Shown: piece after piece, positions 1-12,963 of the stretch | Numbering within the stretch: the stretch's first letter is position 1 | Layout of the letters: every line of letters starts with the position of its first letter | From: Coxiella endosymbiont of Dermacentor marginatus | GTDB lineage: Bacteria; Pseudomonadota; Gammaproteobacteria; Coxiellales; Coxiellaceae | Direction: 5' to 3' | Assembly (NCBI RefSeq): GCF_907164955.1 | Contig: NZ_OU015521.1 | Coordinates: 186,001 to 250,000 of the forward strand | DNA length: 64,000 nucleotides | Position numbers and translations under genes: made by a program | Notes under the pieces: generated by a model | Told to the model about the DNA's origin: nothing | Seen by the model: the letters and a program-made list of their open reading frames with translations, nothing else | Database searches by the model: none

Positions 1-73
1 AAAAAGAAAAACAATAAAAGTAAAGATTAACAAAATTAAGATTAAAGCTTCCGTAAAACTCAAAACGAAACAT

Positions 74-2029
74 GTGATTAAACACTCAGTGGAAAAGAAA
101 TCCAAACCATCCAAAACCAAAAGAGAAGTAATAAAAATGGCGAAAGTTTTGGTGTCTAAAAAAATCGAAGGAGAAGCGATTAAAAAACCGGGTCCCCTCC
201 CCGCGCAACAGGCTAAAGAAGAAGCAGCTTTCATCTCATCAACTATTTCTTCCGCTAAATTAGAAGAGAATATAAACGAGATCAAACGATTAGGTTTTAG
301 CGCCTTACTAGATGAAGCTAAAAATAAAGGATACCTAGTGCACGAAGATCTCATTAATCTTTTACCCAACGATTATGCCGATCCTACACAAATGGAAGGT
401 ATCATCGGTCGCCTCGCTGAGATGGGCATTAAGGTATTCGAGATTCCACCTGATACAGATTCTTTACTTTTGGAAGACGATACCCAATCAAACGATGACG
501 AAATTAATGAAGACGTAGCAGAAGTATTAGCGACGGAAACGCGAACCACAGATCCCGTTCGTATGTACATGCGGGAGATGGGTAGCGTCGAGTTATTAAC
601 GCGCGAAGGTGAGATTGTCATTGCTAAACGAATAGAAGAAGGGGTTCGTCAAGTAATGGGGGCTGTGGTCCAATACCCAGAACTCATTGAATCCTTTATT
701 AAAGAATATGAGACCATCGTAGCTACTGAGGGTCGATTAAGCGATTTACTTATCAGGTTTTTCGATGAAGAAGAAAGTGATGAAGAAGGTGTAGATGAAT
801 TCGGTGAAAGCGGGCCAGATCCAGTGGTAACTCAAAAACATATGGAAGAGTTTAAAGCACTCTACAGTCGTTACTTAAATACAATTAAACGCTACGGTAA
901 GAAAGCACATGTTACGCTTAGGAATCAAAGAAACTTAGCAGAATTCTTTTCTACATTTAAACTCTCTATTCGGCAATTCAATCAACTCACCGGACGATTA
1001 CGTCATTTATTGAAAGAAGCACGTAATTATGAGCGATTAATTATGACTTATTGTGTGATAAAAGCAAAAACACCCCGTAAAAAATTTATTGCATCTTTCC
1101 CTCATAATGAAACTAATATGAATTGGTTAGAACAATATAAAAAAAGAAATAAAGAGCAAGCAAAACGATTGGAACTTTACAGTAAAGAGATTTATCGTGC
1201 TCAACGAAATCTTGCACAATTAGAAGAAAAAAGTAATTTGACTATTCAGGAAATTAAAGAAATTAACCGGCGAGTTGCTATTGGGGAAGCCAAATCACAC
1301 CGCGCAAAAAAAGAAATGATTGAAGCTAACTTACGTTTAGTGATTTCTATAGCAAAAAAGTATACCAATCGCGGCTTACAATTTCTTGATCTTATTCAAG
1401 AAGGAAATATCGGTTTGATGAAAGCCGTGGATAAATTCGAGTATCGTCGGGGTTATAAATTTTCAACTTATGCTACTTGGTGGATCCGGCAAGCAATCAC
1501 TCGTTCAATCGCTGATCAGGCACGCACTATCCGAATTCCTGTACATATGATTGAAACTATCAATAAACTTAATCGAATTAGTCGGCAAATTTTGCAAGAA
1601 ACTGGCATGGAAGCGACTCCTGAAGAATTAGGTCGTCGTATGGATATGCCCGAAGAAAAAGTAAGAAAAGTACTGAAAATTGCTAAAGAGCCTATTTCTA
1701 TGGAAACACCAATTGGTGAAGATGAAGACTCTAACCTTGGTGACTTCATTGAAGATGTAACTGTAAAATCACCTATTGATTTCGCAACTTCAGCCGGTTT
1801 AGTAGAGGCAACCCGTGAAATTTTATCCATTCTTACACCACGTGAGGCCAAGGTTTTACGTATGCGTTTTGGAATTGACATGAATACTGATCATACTTTG
1901 GAAGAGGTAGGTAAGCAATTCGATGTAACTCGAGAACGAATACGTCAAATCGAAGCGAAAGCGTTACGAAAATTACGCCATCCCAGCCGAGCCGAAAAAT
2001 TACACAGTTTTCTTGAAACTGAAGAATAA
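74..2029 (+). CDS. rpoD: RNA polymerase primary sigma factor RpoD (sigma-70)
   Basis: Housekeeping sigma factor that directs RNA polymerase to vegetative promoters. Region 1.1 lies near residues 67-125, and region 1.2 near 159-190 ([11 protein letters not shown]). A non-conserved insert follows. Region 2 at about 421-490 holds the -10 binding residues ([10 protein letters not shown]). Region 3 follows, and region 4 near 600-651 carries the -35 helix-turn-helix ([17 protein letters not shown]). The core is nearly identical to other gammaproteobacterial RpoD. Start is uncertain: GTG at 74 has no visible Shine-Dalgarno, ATG at 137 has a weak one (agagaag), and the frame stays open leftwards to base 2, encoding a Lys/Ile-rich stretch. 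The gene may therefore begin outside the window. The Lys-rich N-terminal tail before region 1.1 is longer than in E. coli RpoD (613 residues). The usual rpsU-dnaG neighbours would lie to the left. Confidence 0.97.
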   Translation: MIKHSVEKKSKPSKTKREVIKMAKVLVSKKIEGEAIKKPGPLPAQQAKEEAAFISSTISSAKLEENINEIKRLGFSALLDEAKNKGYLVHEDLINLLPNDYADPTQMEGIIGRLAEMGIKVFEIPPDTDSLLLEDDTQSNDDEINEDVAEVLATETRTTDPVRMYMREMGSVELLTREGEIVIAKRIEEGVRQVMGAVVQYPELIESFIKEYETIVATEGRLSDLLIRFFDEEESDEEGVDEFGESGPDPVVTQKHMEEFKALYSRYLNTIKRYGKKAHVTLRNQRNLAEFFSTFKLSIRQFNQLTGRLRHLLKEARNYERLIMTYCVIKAKTPRKKFIASFPHNETNMNWLEQYKKRNKEQAKRLELYSKEIYRAQRNLAQLEEKSNLTIQEIKEINRRVAIGEAKSHRAKKEMIEANLRLVISIAKKYTNRGLQFLDLIQEGNIGLMKAVDKFEYRRGYKFSTYATWWIRQAITRSIADQARTIRIPVHMIETINKLNRISRQILQETGMEATPEELGRRMDMPEEKVRKVLKIAKEPISMETPIGEDEDSNLGDFIEDVTVKSPIDFATSAGLVEATREILSILTPREAKVLRMRFGIDMNTDHTLEEVGKQFDVTRERIRQIEAKALRKLRHPSRAEKLHSFLETEE

Positions 2030-2486
2030 GCTAAATCTATTTCACTAAAAAGATTCGTAAAACCCATTAAAAGTAATGCAGTAAAATCTTATTTAATGGC
2101 TACATTAAATCCCTGTAAGTATATAAGTAAGAAGAACTCATACGCTAGCATCAATGAGATTTCTCAAAATGAAAAGTAATTTAAAGAAAATCTGCAAGCT
2201 TGTACACAATCAGTCCTCCAAACATTACATAGAATCATGGGGAAAAGGCAACCTTCTATCGAGTAAAAGAGAGTTCTTAAGTCGTTTCTATTCTCTATAT
2301 ATCAGAAAAAAAGTTCTAGAAAAATAACACAGAAAACCTTTCCTAATAACCGAATTTTTAAAATAACACACCCATACACTACTTCTCCACGAGTAAAGAA
2401 AGCTGCTTTAGAAAAATTAAAAATAAGATAAAATAAATCCCTTTGTCGTTAAGATGGTTGTTGGTATACACTGCTTTATGAATTAA
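2030..2486. other. Gene-free gap between rpoD and the CAU tRNA
   Basis: AT-rich stretch in which I see no frame, repeat or structured RNA that I can support. The frames are broken by frequent stops on both strands. It looks like eroded intergenic DNA. Confidence 0.6.
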
Positions 2487-2560
2487 TGGGCCCACCAGGA
2501 TTTGAACCTGGGACCTGTCGATTATGAGTCGATCGCTCTAACCAACTGAGCTATGGGCCC
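2487..2560 (-). tRNA. tRNA with anticodon CAU (probably tRNA-Ile2, else elongator tRNA-Met)
   Basis: Read on the minus strand, this 74-nt sequence folds as a cloverleaf. It has a 7-bp acceptor stem (GGGCCCA with TGGGCCC), a D arm (GCTC...GAGC), an anticodon loop CTCATAA giving CAU, and a T arm CCAGG-TTCAAAT-CCTGG followed by discriminator A. The 3' CCA is not encoded; the next bases are TTA. Acceptor bases C4 and C5 resemble the tRNA-Ile2 that TilS converts to lysidine-34 rather than E. coli elongator Met (U4, A5). A CAU tRNA just downstream of rpoD is also familiar from other gammaproteobacteria. The outermost anticodon-stem pair (27-43) reads A-C, a mismatch. Confidence 0.93.
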
Positions 2561-3067
2561 GTAGTTTATCTGCCCTCTTCTTTAGATAGGGTTATTTTTA
2601 TTATACTACCATCCTATGAGACAAATAAGCATCTATCAAGTCAAGTCAAGTCAATTTAATTAAATTCTAATTCCCCCTTGGGCACTTTTATCAAAGTGAT
2701 TATTGTGATTATTCAATGTTATCGGTATCGTTCTTAAGTACATAATATAAGTAGAATCGGCTTCTGAACTAAGCTAACAGGGTTATATATCGAGGTGGTG
2801 CTACAACCATAGCCCTCCCGCTTCTTTCAATCTAACACTTTATCTCATCCATGATTGGTCTAAGATTGGCAAATAACCACTTTTATTATTACTATCGGCA
2901 TGACTGAATTTAATAAAAGCTAACTTACTAGCGGAATAAACCACTTCATGTTATTTCTTCCTTTTTTAATATTGTCCGTAGGTGAAATTAATTAAATCAA
3001 ATTATTTAGCAAAATGGCAGATAGAAAAAAGGTCTTGTATTATTTTGTAAAGTACAAGGAAGTTATT
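2561..3067. other. Gene-free gap upstream of rimB
   Basis: About 500 bases without a supportable gene. A short tcaag repeat sits near 2636-2653. The promoter for rimB-rimK presumably lies in the last 150 bases, but no convincing -35/-10 pair stands out in the AT-rich sequence. Confidence 0.5.
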
Positions 3068-3520
3068 ATGATTAAGCAATCTTCGAACGTATCTTTAATG
3101 ACCCTTGGTTGGCGTGAGTGGCTTACTCTTCCTGAGTTTGGTGTCAATTGCATTGAAGCTAAAATCGATACCGGTGCAAGGACTTCAGCCCTCCACGCTT
3201 TTTCCGTGGATATCGTAAATGGGAATCCCAATCGCTTATGCTTTCACATGCATTCCATCCAAAAAAATGATCAAGTTATAGTTGCTTGCGAAGCAGATAT
3301 TCTGGATCAACGACTTATAACTAATTCAGGTGGATATAAAGAATTGCGTTACGTCATTAAAACAGACATTATTCTAGGTAATAGACGTTGGCCCATCGAA
3401 ATTACTCTCACTAATCGCGCCAGCATGGGCTTTCGAATGTTATTGGGTCGATCAGCTCTAAAGAACATTATTATCAATCCCAATCGATCATTTATAGCAA
3501 GTCATAAGGATCCTTTTTAG
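3068..3520 (+). CDS. Retropepsin-like aspartic/ATP-dependent zinc protease family protein, RimB-like
   Basis: Small protein (150 residues from this start) of the family that accompanies rimK (COG4067 type), with an aspartic-protease-like fold. The signature is [11 protein letters not shown] near residue 34, followed by a C-terminal [14 protein letters not shown] strand. In other bacteria the partner cleaves or trims the glutamate tail that RimK adds to ribosomal protein S6, so a role in S6 modification is inferred from family and context. I chose ATG 3068 because aaggaagt lies 6-12 bases upstream. A longer frame from 3014 would add 18 unrelated residues. The stop TAG shares its last base with the GTG start of rimK, indicating translational coupling. 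Confidence 0.85.
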   Translation: MIKQSSNVSLMTLGWREWLTLPEFGVNCIEAKIDTGARTSALHAFSVDIVNGNPNRLCFHMHSIQKNDQVIVACEADILDQRLITNSGGYKELRYVIKTDIILGNRRWPIEITLTNRASMGFRMLLGRSALKNIIINPNRSFIASHKDPF

Positions 3521-4425
3521 TGAAAATTGCGATTTTATCAACTAAGCAAGCACTCTATTCTACTCAGCGTTTAAAAGAGGCTGCTTTGTCACGGGGACAC
3601 CGAGTGAAAATTATTAACACATTACGCTGTTATATGAGCTTAAGTCATGAAAAACCAACTATTCATTATATGGGGAAAGAATTAGCTACATATAATGCCA
3701 TTATTCCTCGTATTGGTTCTTCCATTACTTTTTATGGAACAGCAGTGGTACGCCAATTTGAAATGATGGGAACCTTTTGTCTCAATTCTTCTATGGCCAT
3801 TACTCGATCTCGGGATAAATTTCGTTCACTTCAATTTCTTTCTCGAAAAAGAATTGATCTCCCCATTACTGGTTTTTCTCATTCACCTGATGATATTGGT
3901 GATCTTATTCAAATGGTGAGTGGTCCACCTTTAATTATTAAACTTATTGAGGGAACACAGGGAATTGGAGTGGTTTTAGCTGAAACCAAAAAAGCGGCAG
4001 AAAGTGTAATACAAGCATTCCTGGGATTGAAAGTAAATATTATTATTCAAGAATTTATTGAGGAGACCCAGGGGCAAGATATTCGCTGTTTTGTGATTGG
4101 TAACAAAGTAGTTGCAACTATGCAGCGCGAGGCACAACCCGGTGATTTTCGATCGAATGTACACCGAGGAGGAACGATGAAGCTAATTAAAATTACCCCT
4201 AAGGAAAGAGAGATTGCTATTAATGCTGCTAAAGCTATGGGACTTAATATAGCTGGTGTTGATTTATTACGCTCAAAACGCGGCCCTTTAGTGCTTGAGG
4301 TAAATTCATCCCCAGGATTGCATGGGATCGAAAAAATTACTCAGAAAGATATTGCTGGAATGATTATTGATTTTATAGAAAGGAATGCTAAGCCAATTAA
4401 AGGCTATAATCGTTATCAAGGCTAA
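3520..4425 (+). CDS. rimK: Ribosomal protein S6--L-glutamate ligase RimK
   Basis: ATP-grasp ligase that adds glutamate residues to the C-terminus of ribosomal protein S6. At 301 residues it matches the E. coli enzyme (300). An N-terminal pre-ATP-grasp domain ([10 protein letters not shown] near 66) leads into the ATP-grasp core. The core has the Gly-rich loop [10 protein letters not shown], the IIQEFIEE nucleotide-binding strand near 180, and the metal-binding [14 protein letters not shown] near 275-288. The start is GTG, overlapping the rimB stop by one base, so the two genes are surely co-translated. Retention of both genes in such an eroded region suggests S6 modification still matters here. 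Confidence 0.95.
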   Translation: MKIAILSTKQALYSTQRLKEAALSRGHRVKIINTLRCYMSLSHEKPTIHYMGKELATYNAIIPRIGSSITFYGTAVVRQFEMMGTFCLNSSMAITRSRDKFRSLQFLSRKRIDLPITGFSHSPDDIGDLIQMVSGPPLIIKLIEGTQGIGVVLAETKKAAESVIQAFLGLKVNIIIQEFIEETQGQDIRCFVIGNKVVATMQREAQPGDFRSNVHRGGTMKLIKITPKEREIAINAAKAMGLNIAGVDLLRSKRGPLVLEVNSSPGLHGIEKITQKDIAGMIIDFIERNAKPIKGYNRYQG

Positions 4426-4680
4426 TTATAAAAAAGGAGCCTAAAATTTTTAGACATTCAATAGAATCTAAAGAATAACTCAACTTACGTTCTAAGTTAT
4501 TTTACATAAATACCTATTGATATTCCAATAATTGGTGTTGTCTACAATTTATATACATGTTTATCTATAAACTACTCATCATCGAAATCTCTATTCTGGC
4601 GATGAAACCGTTCCGAGTTTATAAGAGATACCCTGTCATTAACCACGTTTTGGCAAAGTTGCTTTTGCCACCGATAATAA

Positions 4681-4945
4681 TTAAAAATTTACTTCCGATG
4701 GTGATATACTATTAAAATCTCTAAATAATTCTGGATTTTTTTCTATTGTAGGTAATCCATCTAAAACTGAATTGGTATTCGGATCAATACCAGGCACTTG
4801 TAAATCGATAATATGATTGACAATACAATCAAAGAATTGCTGCTCATTATGAAAATCAACACTATAAAAACCATTGTCCAAATCTATCAAAATTATAGCT
4901 AAATTTCGAGATTTATAATAACTAACTGTCCAAGGAATAAAAAAA
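4681..4945 (-). pseudogene. Coding-like fragment of unknown origin
   Basis: An open frame runs from a TAA inside the inverted repeat (about 4945) down to the stop at 4681. It has only a TTG as possible start (4890) and no Shine-Dalgarno. The translation has a protein-like composition, with PWTVSYYKSRNLAIILIDL near the beginning and VPGIDPNTNSVLDGLPTIEK later, unlike the Lys/Asn/Phe/Leu-rich shadows elsewhere. I do not recognise the family. It may be the surviving 3' part of a lost gene, or chance. Confidence 0.25.
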
Positions 4946-4983
4946 TAACATCTTACTTGGTTAAGATGTTATTTTTTTATTCC
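4934..4983. repeat. Perfect 22-bp inverted repeat (hairpin or terminator)
   Basis: Arms 4934-4955 and 4962-4983 are perfect reverse complements (ggaataaaaaaataacatct... and its complement) around a 6-base loop. A run of seven T follows the inner stem on either strand, so it could act as a bidirectional rho-independent terminator. However, no intact gene ends beside it. It may be the terminator of a lost gene. Confidence 0.6.
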
Positions 4984-5316
4984 ATTGAATATTAAATTGG
5001 ATTTCACAAATCATGGGTTTAAATTGGCTAAGGAGCGCGTGGATCTAAAATATCGATGATATTAAAAACTCAAGGAAAAAACAGATAATGGGAAAAAGTT
5101 TCGACGATAAATTAGTAATTACGGATTCTACAGTGGGATTCAGTGGTGTGCCAAGCGCGGTCTGTCGTTTTTTGACTTTGATCAAATAAATAGTGTAATG
5201 TGCGAATTTGTTCGAGTAAAAATAGCATCATTTTACAGATCGTATTTGAAAATATTTTGTTAACGTATTCAAAATCTTGCACTAGATTTGTAAAGCCATT
5301 TTAGTTGTTAACAATA

Positions 5317-5336
5317 GTACTTCCTAAAGGAAGTAC
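5317..5336. repeat. 20-base palindrome gtacttcct-aa-aggaagtac
   Basis: Two perfect 9-base arms separated by AA, in gene-free DNA. It could be an operator or hairpin left from a lost gene. No partner gene can be named. Confidence 0.35.
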
Positions 5337-5483
5337 CACAGCACTTAGGATTCCGTCCAGAGACACAAATCTAAAATAAATTTTTTGAGTGACGATAAAA
5401 GATGATTTAACGTGAATTTAGGTTTGATTCTAAAATTTGTCATTTGATTTGATTTATATTTCTTAAAGTAATTAAGCACTTAA

Positions 5484-5541
5484 ACACAGGTACACAGGTA
5501 CACAGGTACACAGGTACACAGGTACACAGGTACACAGGTAC
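5484..5541. repeat. Tandem repeat, seven copies of acacaggt
   Basis: Seven perfect, uninterrupted copies of the 8-mer acacaggt (5484-5539) plus AC. No divergence between copies suggests recent slippage. The unit length is not a multiple of three, so changes in copy number would shift any reading frame crossing it. None is visible now. It is more G+C-rich than the flanks. Confidence 0.9.
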
Positions 5542-5805
5542 GGTCATCTAAAGCAAGCGCACCCTCTCCTTCCTACCTCTATCCTTATACGATTTTAGCA
5601 GCAGATTTTATCAAATCCAGGAAAGCGTTAATCTGACCTACAAGAATTAGGTGAGAAAATTATTAATCATATAGCAGTATATAATACAAAGAAAGCCGAT
5701 AATAATCTTTCAATCGAAACCACATGGTTGGAGAATAAGTTGACACAGATCAGCGGTTTAAATTTTTTTATTTTTTATAAATGATATTTTCATCATTTCC
5801 TGAAG

Positions 5806-6003
5806 TTATTTAAGATCTTTTAAAATATACTTAGCTCCACAATAAGGACATACAAAATAGCCTTCTTGCTTAATAGGTAAGTAAACCCGAGGATGAGCAT
5901 CCCAGAGATGATATTTTGGCATAGGGCAAGAAAGTGGTAAATCCGATTGAGTTATTTCATAGTATCTCTGTCCAGCAAATTGAAGTTTTTCACGTTTCGC
6001 CAT
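5806..6003 (-). CDS. Small zinc-finger domain protein (zf-CHCC/COG4391 type)
   Basis: Protein of 65 residues ending in VCPYCGAKYILKD, the CxxC half of the CHCC zinc site. A further Cys (CPMP) and His residues sit near positions 26-36. Related short proteins are common in proteobacteria and resemble the zinc-binding segment of the mitochondrial complex I subunit NDUFS6. The bacterial role is not established. The start ATG (6003) has a good Shine-Dalgarno, AGAGGA, about 8 bases upstream on the minus strand. It stands alone between two decayed stretches, which suggests it is conserved for a reason. Confidence 0.8.
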   Translation of the reverse strand: MAKREKLQFAGQRYYEITQSDLPLSCPMPKYHLWDAHPRVYLPIKQEGYFVCPYCGAKYILKDLK

Positions 6004-6663
6004 TATCTGTCCTCTTTCAAAGAAGCAATTTTAACATTTGCTTTCATCAAGAAAAATGTTTAGATCGAATTTTAGTTTTTCCTCACTTTTAAAAGAAAAC
6101 AACATCCTTCAATTATTCGCGACATTTCATTTTTTGAAGGTGCTTCCTTTTATTTTACAAAAATCACTCTATGAACTTAAACAACCTTTTTGCTAAATAT
6201 GTTTTTATTTTTTTAATGGTTTTTCTATACAGAAGTAGCTTTTTTTAATTTTACTTTCCCAAAGTCGAAGCATACATCGGTATCATCGGTATTACTTTAC
6301 TATGACAATTGGTTAAAATCGGGTTTATTGGCTCGAAGTTACAAAGAGGATTTGTCTGTTGAATGCATAAGTATTAAGGTAATGCCATTATGTTTTGTAA
6401 TTAAAAATTACATAATCTCGTATTCCAAGTATCACTACAAAAACAACTTCATCAATCGATCGAGGAATAATTATCATTTATAAGACCATACCAGATTGAA
6501 TCAAGTGGGGAGATGCAAATTACTCATTATAGATGCAGTCTAGTAATTCAAACTAAAACTCACGATGTGGCAATCTCACCCAGTTTAACTTGAAACGTCT
6601 AATATTTTGCCAGACCGAAACCTCAACTTTTTAGATAAAGCTTACCATGCAGAAGTAGTACTC
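6004..6663. other. Gene-free gap upstream of the zinc-finger gene and downstream of surE
   Basis: About 660 bases of AT-rich DNA with no supportable gene. In C. burnetii, as I recall, the pcm/nlpD/rpoS genes follow surE. I could not recognise remnants of them here. Confidence 0.5.
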
Positions 6664-7464
6664 TTATTTTTCAAGATGTTTTATCCAAGTAACTAATGGA
6701 TCAAAAGCTTCATAATAAGTAAGATCCACACGCAATGGAGTTATTGAAACATATTGATTGTTGATGGCAAAAAAATCTGTCCCAGGACCTGCATCTTGTT
6801 CAGCTCCTGCTGCCCCTACCCAATAGATAGGATGACCACGAGGATCAATTTGTCGAATTATTGGCTCAGCTCGATGTCGAGTACCTAACCGAGTAATTTT
6901 AAAACCCTTTAATTCATGGTATGGCAGATCTGGTACGTTGATATTTAATATCATAGTAGGTGGTAAAGGATCTTTTATAATATGTCTAATTAATTGTCGA
7001 GTTACTTTGGCTGCTGTTTTGTGATAACAAAATTGTTCTCCTGCCAACGAAACTGCTAGTGCAGGCAAACCTAAAAACCGCCCTTCCATAGCAGCAGCGA
7101 TTGTGCCGGAATACCAAACGTCATCACCTAAATTAGGTCCATCATTAATCCCAGCTACCACCATATCTGGCATTTCCAGAAGTACTCCTGTAATGGCCAA
7201 ATGAACACAATCGGTAGGCGTTCCTTCTACACTGATCATTCCGTTTTCTAAGTTTTTAATATGTAATGGGGCATGCAAAGTTAAAGAATTACTCGCACCA
7301 CTACGATTACGATCTGGCGCTACGACGTTCACGCGACCGAGATCTCCCAAGGTTTTGGCTAAAATTGATAGTCCTTTTGCATACACACCGTCATCATTGG
7401 AAAGTAATAAGTGCAATTTCTTATCTAAGGTACTTTTCATAGCAGGAAGCTTAACATTTTGCAT
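6664..7464 (-). CDS. surE: 5'/3'-nucleotidase (stationary-phase survival protein) SurE
   Basis: Metal-dependent nucleoside 5'/3'-monophosphate phosphatase. The acidic metal site is seen in LLSNDDGVYAKG (near residue 20), with NRSGASNSLT near 57 and VVAGINDGPNLGDDVWYSGTIAAAMEG near 103-128. Length is 266 versus about 253 in E. coli; the excess is about 17 residues at the N-terminus. An internal ATG at 7440 would give the more usual length, and neither start has a clear Shine-Dalgarno. It is the last gene of the ftsB-side cluster, 56 bases after ftsB, and in many gammaproteobacteria surE lies in this same eno-ftsB region. Confidence 0.95.
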   Translation of the reverse strand: MQNVKLPAMKSTLDKKLHLLLSNDDGVYAKGLSILAKTLGDLGRVNVVAPDRNRSGASNSLTLHAPLHIKNLENGMISVEGTPTDCVHLAITGVLLEMPDMVVAGINDGPNLGDDVWYSGTIAAAMEGRFLGLPALAVSLAGEQFCYHKTAAKVTRQLIRHIIKDPLPPTMILNINVPDLPYHELKGFKITRLGTRHRAEPIIRQIDPRGHPIYWVGAAGAEQDAGPGTDFFAINNQYVSITPLRVDLTYYEAFDPLVTWIKHLEK

Positions 7465-7520
7465 CTAATTTGACGATAAAAGAGTCGAAAAAGCTTTTTT
7501 GTTGGGAACTTTCTTTAGAA

Positions 7521-7799
7521 CTACTGATAAAGATTAGCAATTTGATAAAATACTTCACTTTTTTTAATCATTCCTAAATCGTTCCGAGCACATTCTTCTA
7601 TGGCCTGATTACCATGTTTTAAATAAAAAATATCGGCTATTAATACAGTGTTACGCTCTGTTAATTTTTTATTCTCAACTGCTTGATAATTAAGATTTTC
7701 GTAAAGGCGATAAGCTGATAAAATACTACTTGCTGCAAACCACAATTGATACTGTAACAAAAAGAACGTAGTTAAAAGAATTAAAATAATCAAACGCAT
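7521..7799 (-). CDS. ftsB: Cell division protein FtsB
   Basis: Bitopic inner-membrane protein of the divisome that forms the FtsQ-FtsB-FtsL complex linking early and late division proteins. The 92 residues show an N-terminal membrane helix (about 2-20, MRLIILILLTTFFLLQYQLW). A periplasmic coiled coil follows (about 28-60), then the conserved tail ARNDLGMIKKSEVFYQI. It lies 13 bases downstream of eno, the standard eno-ftsB arrangement in gammaproteobacteria, so the two are probably co-transcribed. Confidence 0.93.
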   Translation of the reverse strand: MRLIILILLTTFFLLQYQLWFAASSILSAYRLYENLNYQAVENKKLTERNTVLIADIFYLKHGNQAIEECARNDLGMIKKSEVFYQIANLYQ

Positions 7800-7812
7800 T
7801 TTTAATCGCTTT

Positions 7813-9135
<1,323 letters not shown>

Positions 9136-9157
9136 CTATTTTTCTCGAGTTTCTAAG

Positions 9158-9988
9158 CTACTTTCTATAATTCTGATTTTTAACAACTTTATCAATAGCT
9201 TTCAACACCCTTAATAGATGTTGCATCTTTCCTAATGGCCATGAACTAGATCCATCGCTTAATGCCTGATCAGGATTCGGATGAGTCTCCATAAAAATCC
9301 CGGAAATTCCAGTTGCAACTGCAGCACGTGCCAAGACAGGAATAAATTCACGTTGTCCTCCTGAGCTTAGCCTTTGACCTCCAGGTAATTGAACAGAATG
9401 CGTGGCATCAAACACTACTGGGCAAGTAGTCTCACGCATGATAACCAAAGACCGCATATCAGAAATTAAATTATTATAACCAAAAGCATAACCTCGTTCG
9501 CAAACCATAATTTTTTCATTTCCTGTTGCTAATGCTTTGGCCACCACTTGTTTCATATCCCATGGCGCTAGAAATTGTCCTTTTTTTATGTTAACAGGTT
9601 TACCACAGGCTGCAACATTGCGAATAAAATTACTTTGTCGGCATAAAAAAGCTGGGGTTTGTAACACATCCACGATGGAAGTTACTTCATTTAATAGCGT
9701 ATCTTCATGAACATCAGTTAAAACTGGAACGTTAGTTATTTTTTTAACTTTTTCAAGTATGGCTAATCCTTTTTCAATGCCAGGACCTCGGTAACTCAAA
9801 TGAGAAGAGCGATTAGCTTTATCAAAGGAAGCCTTAAAAATAAAAGGCATTCTAAGTGCCTGGGTAATTGACTTGAGCTCATTTGCCATATCTAGGACAA
9901 GTTGCTCGCTTTCAATTACACAAGGCCCTGCAATTAAAAATAAAGGCTTATCTAAGCCTATTTCAAAATTAGCGATTTTCATTTCCAC
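9158..9988 (-). CDS. kdsA: 3-deoxy-8-phosphooctulonate (KDO-8-P) synthase
   Basis: Condenses phosphoenolpyruvate with arabinose 5-phosphate to make KDO-8-phosphate, the precursor of the inner-core sugar of lipopolysaccharide. The 276-residue TIM-barrel is full length. It shows [10 protein letters not shown] near 18, [12 protein letters not shown] near 51, the substrate loop [13 protein letters not shown] near 133, and [13 protein letters not shown] near 195. An N-terminal Asn/Cys metal pattern was not examined further. It sits between pyrG and eno, 64 bases upstream of eno. Its presence implies that this symbiont still builds an LPS core. Confidence 0.97.
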   Translation of the reverse strand: MEMKIANFEIGLDKPLFLIAGPCVIESEQLVLDMANELKSITQALRMPFIFKASFDKANRSSHLSYRGPGIEKGLAILEKVKKITNVPVLTDVHEDTLLNEVTSIVDVLQTPAFLCRQSNFIRNVAACGKPVNIKKGQFLAPWDMKQVVAKALATGNEKIMVCERGYAFGYNNLISDMRSLVIMRETTCPVVFDATHSVQLPGGQRLSSGGQREFIPVLARAAVATGISGIFMETHPNPDQALSDGSSSWPLGKMQHLLRVLKAIDKVVKNQNYRK

Positions 9989-10110
9989 ACTTTAAAGAAA
10001 TTAATAAGGAATAACAAACACGTGCTTGGAAAAGCTTTATAATAACTATTATGATTATCCACTGATAGTTTTTGATAAAATTAAATAAAAATAATAATAA
10101 AAAATTTATT

Positions 10111-12396
<2,286 letters not shown>

Positions 12397-12963
12397 TTAA
12401 GCGATTGGCAGCATTACTCCTCGTTGACCTTGGTATTTCCCTCTGCGATCTTTATAAGAAAGATCGCAGACTTCGTCAGATTCTAAAAATAACATTTGTG
12501 CAATACCTTCATAAGCATAAATCTTAGCAGGCAAATTGGTAGTATTAGAAAATTCTAGGGTAACATGTCCTTCCCATTCGGGCTCTAATGGTGTGATATT
12601 GACGATAATTCCACATCGTGCGTAAGTAGATTTTCCTAAACAAATGGTCAATATATTCCGCGGAATTTTTAGATATTCTATTGTACAGGCTAAAGCGAAA
12701 GAATTAGGTGGAATAATACAAACATCCACTTTTAAATCCACAAAACTATTTCGGTCAAAGTTTTTTGGGTCAACAATGGAGGTATTAATATTGGTAAAAA
12801 CTTTAAATTTGTCCGCACAACGAACATCGTAACCGTAGCTCGAAGTTCCGTAAGATAAAATCTTCCCCGATGATGTTTGTCGAACTTGATTAGGTTCAAA
12901 AGGGCTAATCATTCCATAGGATTTCGCCATACGTCGAATCCATTTATCTGACTTAATTGACAT
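12397..12963 (-). CDS. dcd: dCTP deaminase
   Basis: Deaminates dCTP to dUTP, feeding thymidylate synthesis. The 188 residues show the trimeric dUTPase-like fold: [18 protein letters not shown] near 35-52, the catalytic-region strand [17 protein letters not shown] near 125-141, and the C-terminal [15 protein letters not shown]. The ATG overlaps the last base of the mrp stop (TAATG), so it is translationally coupled to mrp upstream. Confidence 0.96.
   Translation of the reverse strand: MSIKSDKWIRRMAKSYGMISPFEPNQVRQTSSGKILSYGTSSYGYDVRCADKFKVFTNINTSIVDPKNFDRNSFVDLKVDVCIIPPNSFALACTIEYLKIPRNILTICLGKSTYARCGIIVNITPLEPEWEGHVTLEFSNTTNLPAKIYAYEGIAQMLFLESDEVCDLSYKDRRGKYQGQRGVMLPIA

Larger units (their letters stand above)
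4426..5805. other. Decayed 1.4-kb region with repeats and coding-like fragments
   Basis: No intact gene is supported. The stretch holds a coding-like minus-strand fragment (4681-4945), a 22-bp-arm inverted repeat (4934-4983), a 20-base palindrome (5317-5336) and an 8-bp tandem repeat (5484-5541). It also has short plus-strand frames that read like protein: a 33-codon frame starting at ATG 5090, and a transposase-like tail around 5620-5760. I read it as the remains of more than one lost gene. Confidence 0.5.

Noticed and set aside
1516-1881. 121-residue minus-strand frame inside rpoD
   Set aside because: Shadow of the highly conserved rpoD regions 3-4; no Shine-Dalgarno and no family resemblance.
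5484-5541. Possible CRISPR array
   Set aside because: The 8-bp units are contiguous without spacers; it is a simple tandem repeat, and no cas gene is present.
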